Positions 60,443-64,000 of a DNA stretch of 64,000 nucleotides are shown piece after piece. This DNA is from Amphimedon queenslandica (lineage: Eukaryota; Porifera; Demospongiae; Haplosclerida; Niphatidae): the NCBI RefSeq assembly GCF_000090795.2, contig NW_003546245.1, positions 739,562 to 803,561 on the forward strand, given 5' to 3'. The notes under the pieces were generated by a model. It saw only the letters and a program-made list of their open reading frames with translations, was not told where the DNA came from and did not search any database. A program made the translations under genes and the position numbers. The first letter of the stretch is position 1; each line of letters starts with the position of its first letter.

Positions 60443-61114
60443 ATGAATGGTAAGCATGTTTGTTTTTTTGTAAAACAATTATATATTCTGTATCACTCCT
60501 GCAATATGATAACATGAAAGATAAATTGGTAAGCATATTTTCACACATGCATAGCAGTAATTGAATCACTTCATGTATTATATAGAGCAATGCAACTCAA
60601 CAAGGATATTTGCAGCAGAACTTATACCCACCATTACAACCATATCCTTCCATGCTGGAAGAAAAACTGCCTCCACCATATTTTGAACAAGGAGCTCATC
60701 AAACAGCAAGTGTATCTAACTGTTACATATAAAATTCATCCATTATTTAATAGACTCCAACTTTCATAGTTGTTACACAGCCACCAAGTGCTACCCAAGT
60801 GGTACAGCATCAGCCCATTGGTGACTATTATTACACACTATCTATCTTGATGACTATTTTCTGTGTCATGTGTGGATTTTGGCCAACATTATTCTGCACC
60901 CTTCCAGCCTTTTTCATCTCTTTATCAGTAAAAATAAAATAATTATTATTGATATTTATGTAATTACTAATAGGCTCGTGATTCAGCTACTCGAGGTGAT
61001 TTCAACGGAGCTCAAAAAAAGGGAACGATTTCACTGATTTTAAATATTGCAGCTGTTGTGACTTATTTTATAGTCGTTATAGCAATAGTAATTCTTGGAT
61101 CAGTAGAGGAGTGA
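60443..61114 (+). CDS. CD225/dispanin-family protein, array gene 7 (short subtype)
   Basis: Exons: 60443-60449 (ATGAATG), microexon 60521-60528 (ATAAATTG), 60586-60705, 60754-60927 (174 nt) and 60974-61114; about 149 residues, MNDKLSNATQQGYLQQNLYP onward. It keeps PPPY (KLPPPYFEQ). Membrane exon: DYYYTLSILMTIFCVMCGFW. Last exon: ARDSATRGDFNGAQKKGTIS and a second hydrophobic segment, no Tyr/Cys tail. The donor after exon 3 is GC (gcaagt at 60706), where gene 6 has GT. If that intron were retained the frame would run on past the PPPY exon, so splicing efficiency may differ between the two. Confidence 0.86.
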
Positions 61115-61781
61115 TTTAGCTTACAATGTGTGTGTGTGTGTGTCTGTGTGTGTGTGTGTGTCTGTGTGTGTGCACTTATAAAAGGACAGCAAATGTAATT
61201 TTATTTTTTATTTCATTAAAATGACTGCCTATGAAAATTGAATAAAAAGTCAATATTAACTCTATTATCATTGTTTTGACAAGTAGAACTTTGTTAGAGA
61301 ATAATTTTAGTTTTGTTACTGACATAGTTTTAAGGTCCAGCAAAGCAACAACATGAGAGAGGTTTAGTAAGGCTACAATTTTTGAAGCAGCAACAGTCTG
61401 AGAGTTATTTATAATTTTGACGTGACTAAAAACAAACACAGTGCAATGTCAACGCAAATGACAAAAGCTACTTCCAACCTGCTAATCTATATAGACACAT
61501 TAAAAACACAAACAAGAGCTGTCCTTCCCCCACGTCCACATTAATGTGGGATACATAATCAAAAACACAAACAACAGCCCTCTTTCATAACTTTAGTAAC
61601 AAGCAATGTCAAACTGTTAAGTTATCAATAATTATCTTTATTATCAATTAAAAGGTAGATCAGCGATTCCAAACAAAATATACTAGGGGAAACAGCATAA
61701 AATCCTTTTTTAATACAAAACTATCAGCTCTCCTTTCATTACACTCTTATAATAAAACACTCACTCTCTCTCTCATAAATG
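61115..61781. other. Intergenic, 3' flank of dispanin gene 7
   Basis: Begins with a (GT)n tract (61124-61170), then AT-rich DNA that is duplicated at 59450-59910. No exon seen. Confidence 0.75.
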
Positions 61782-64000
61782 TTAATGAGCGCTAGAGTCA
61801 CTCATGAATCCATCCTCCCCATCCAAAGACGAAGCACTGTACGTCTTTTCGACGGCATATCGAGTGTCATTGGGCTCCTCGTAACTGTTTGTAAGATCAT
61901 CTTCACGTTTTTGCTCACTGCGATGATAATCCCATTCGACTATACAGAAAGTTACTGTACCAAGAACAGCCAGCACAACCTGCACATTATAGAGAAATAT
62001 AATAATAGATCATACATAAACTACTACATGTATATTATAGTGAAATCGTCATAAAATATAGGACTTACAAGTATCAAAAGCTGCCATTGAAGCTTGAGGA
62101 GAGTAGAAGTAAGGAAGCTAACAAAAGCAGTAATGGACTATAGAGAAAGATAAGTAGAGAGAGGGAGAGAGAAAAGGGAACAAAAGGAAATTATCAATAT
62201 TATTATCATTATTGTGATTCTCGTGCATACTTGAAAGAATTTATAAAGAGCCATTGCTGGAGCACTATCTTCATCTGAAGAATAGATGACACCGATAATG
62301 GAATAAATCTGAAGGGGGAGAGAGAGGGAGGAGAAATGAAAGTAGAACAATATAAATCAAAACTAAGAGTAGGAAACAGGCATAAGGTTATATAAAGGTC
62401 AAGAACAGTTTCTTATGTGAAGTACAGCCAATAATACATAAATATTTAAGATAATGCTATCAGGGCCAGCACAGCCAATAATATATAAATATTTAAGATA
62501 ATGCTATCAGAGCTAGCGGTTAACATGAAAGTAAGGTTAACCTTCCCCTCCTTGATGACTATGATATCACGACACATTATGTTTGCTTAGGACACTCAAG
62601 AGTACATAATTAGGTGTACTCTTGCTATTATGGATAACAGAGTAAAAGGAATATGGAGATATTGCAGATGCACTTATGCTCTGCAGAAAGTTTGAGATGA
62701 TTACGGTTAGCTCTGAAAACACTGACCTCAAGTTATGCACATGTAGTACGTACAACATTTAAATATTTCTAACACAACATTATAAACTGTATAACCTACC
62801 TGTGTATTAAAGCATGCATCACCTAATCCGAGTAGGAAAGCACCACCCAATGCAACATAGATACTATATAAAATAGGAGAGAGAAGAAAGAGATTAATAA
62901 ATATTGTATGTGTTTAGCATGCTTTGAGAGCTAGAAAGTCAGTACATCTACCTGTTCAAATTTTAAATTAACTCTACCATAGATTGCTCTACTGATTGTT
63001 TGATTACAATACTATGCATAGCTATCCTTTTATATGGAGGGATGGACTTAAAAACCACAGAAGGTTTGGCATTTAAATACAAAGTATTGACTGTCTATTC
63101 GTCACCTGTTCATGTACACACGCCCCGCCAAACTGCATTAAGCCAGTTGCTACTGCTTCAAACACTTTGCTTTGGCTGCCTCTAGTTCCAGGCGTGATAT
63201 TGGAAACTGAAAGAAGAGAAGGAACAAGAGGGAACTCCCTACCAGCCCATGCCCACGAGACGGATGGGCAGTCTTTACCTCCTCCGTGCTGCTGAAAGGC
63301 AAGATCAACAGGTGAGTAGTGAAAGTATGCGGTTTGCTCACTGAAAATGTAATACTACACTGACACTATCTCCGCGCTGACTAACTATCTACCATGAATC
63401 CCCTTAAAGGAGACTCTTTATAATAATAGCATACAGCAGACTAACTGCTGTATTTATTGTCCTCCTCTGTAGCACCTCTACTGTGATGTGAAAAATCTAC
63501 CAATTTAATGCATGGAGGAGAGCACCTTGTGCTTTAGATAAATAAATTACTGAATTATAATAGCTCGAGCAATAATAAAATAGATACAGTAATGGCCTAT
63601 TGTTGTGTACAACAGTGTCAGTAGCTGGTCAGATCTAATCATTACAAAGTGTAGACTTGCCCAGTGGTTTAGCAAAGACAGCCTTCTTTTTGAATTTCAA
63701 AGCATTCAAAATTCAAACCACTTCAATAATATGGTTTCACCATTAAGCCTATCACAGCTTGTGTGCGTGACTCCCTTCTCATATTACAGGTTACAAGAGG
63801 CAAAAGATTACATGGAAATAAAACCAACACTAGAGCTCTTGATTACAGCAAGGTCAGTAATCCCACTTGATATTCATATCTGATAGTGACTATTCTAAAT
63901 CAATAAATGTTATTTTTGTTTTTTATACAATCCCAGAGGATGGAGTCCTTATCATTCTCATAATCTCTCTGTGCATTATACCAGGAGGAGCATCAGGATT
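61782..64000 (-). CDS. MFSD11: MFSD11 (UNC93-like) transporter, C-terminal part, runs off right edge
   Basis: Major-facilitator / UNC93-like multi-pass membrane protein. On the minus strand, exons near 62866-62802 (IYVALGGAFLLGLGDACFNT), 62310-62232 (IYSIIGVIYSSDEDSAPAMA), 62137-62068 and 61985-61782 join into the MFSD11 C-terminus. The motif LGLGDACFNTQ and SEDSAPA-like stretch are diagnostic. The tail after VTFCIVEWDYHRSEQKRED is longer than in human and acidic, ending FMSDSSAH. A further exon is possible at the window edge (NPDAPPGIMHREIMRMIRTP; human has NMPGDAPIAP here). The exon or exons between 62880 and 63930 could not be resolved. Confidence 0.8.

Noticed and set aside
63190-63990. 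Plus-strand exon chain giving VLLKGKINRLQEAKDYMEIK
   Set aside because: Splice-like sites do line up, but it overlaps MFSD11 on the other strand, has no recognised family and runs off the edge; not enough support.

Overview
The window looks like a gene-dense, AT-rich early-branching animal genome with small introns. A demosponge close to Amphimedon queenslandica is the best guess. Reasons: animal-only genes (TSC2, FOXK, parkin, CFAP61, a LURAP1-like adaptor), introns mostly of 40-300 bp, head-to-head promoters of about 100 bp, and abundant ACATGT-type and GA/CT simple repeats. The species name is inference. I saw no rRNA, tRNA, CRISPR array or bacterial operon. One assembly gap of Ns lies at 30537-30818.

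Layout, left half. ABCC/MRP transporter (-, 5' part only, to 3370); DXO/Dom3Z decapping exonuclease (+, 3465-5293); an intronless myristoylated SPRY-SPRY-SPRY-RING protein (+, 5372-7372); TOM1-type VHS/GAT sorting adaptor (+, 7500-10220); a parkin-like protein that ends before RING2 (-, 10580-12570); mitochondrial ribosomal protein L27 (-, 12736-13341); CFAP61 (+, 13453-20565); tuberin TSC2 (-, 20637-29283); and the FHA/forkhead factor FOXK (+, 29701-32390). The TSC2-FOXK intergenic region holds four CACGTG boxes and a CRE.

Layout, right half. DNA-3-methyladenine glycosylase MPG (-, 32936-35184); a LURAP1-like adaptor (-, 35450-39851); GTPBP1 (+, 40536-44630); and eIF3d (+, 44885-49032). From 49244 to 61114 there is a tandem array of six CD225/dispanin (IFITM-related) genes plus one decayed copy. 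The last gene is the MFSD11/UNC93-like transporter (-, from 61782 to the window edge).

The dispanin array is the most unusual region. Its genes encode a Pro/Gln/Tyr-rich N-terminus with a PPPY motif, then a two-hydrophobic-segment CD225-like domain. In five of six copies the first five codons are assembled from a 7-nt coding exon and an 8-nt microexon. The array carries scars of its growth: a second copy of the eIF3d stop-codon region sits in front of gene 2, and a decayed copy of the MFSD11 C-terminus sits between genes 6 and 7. A second notable gene is the parkin homologue, which has Ubl, RING0, RING1 and IBR but no visible catalytic RING2.

Repeats. A 177-bp tandem repeat occupies one intron of CFAP61 and one of MPG. 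Relatives of it occur as a ~186-bp tandem and as a ~320-bp foldback centred on a perfect 20-bp palindrome. Several short non-autonomous DNA transposons (hAT-like, pogo/Tigger-like and unclassified) lie in introns of eIF3d, TSC2 and the dispanin genes.
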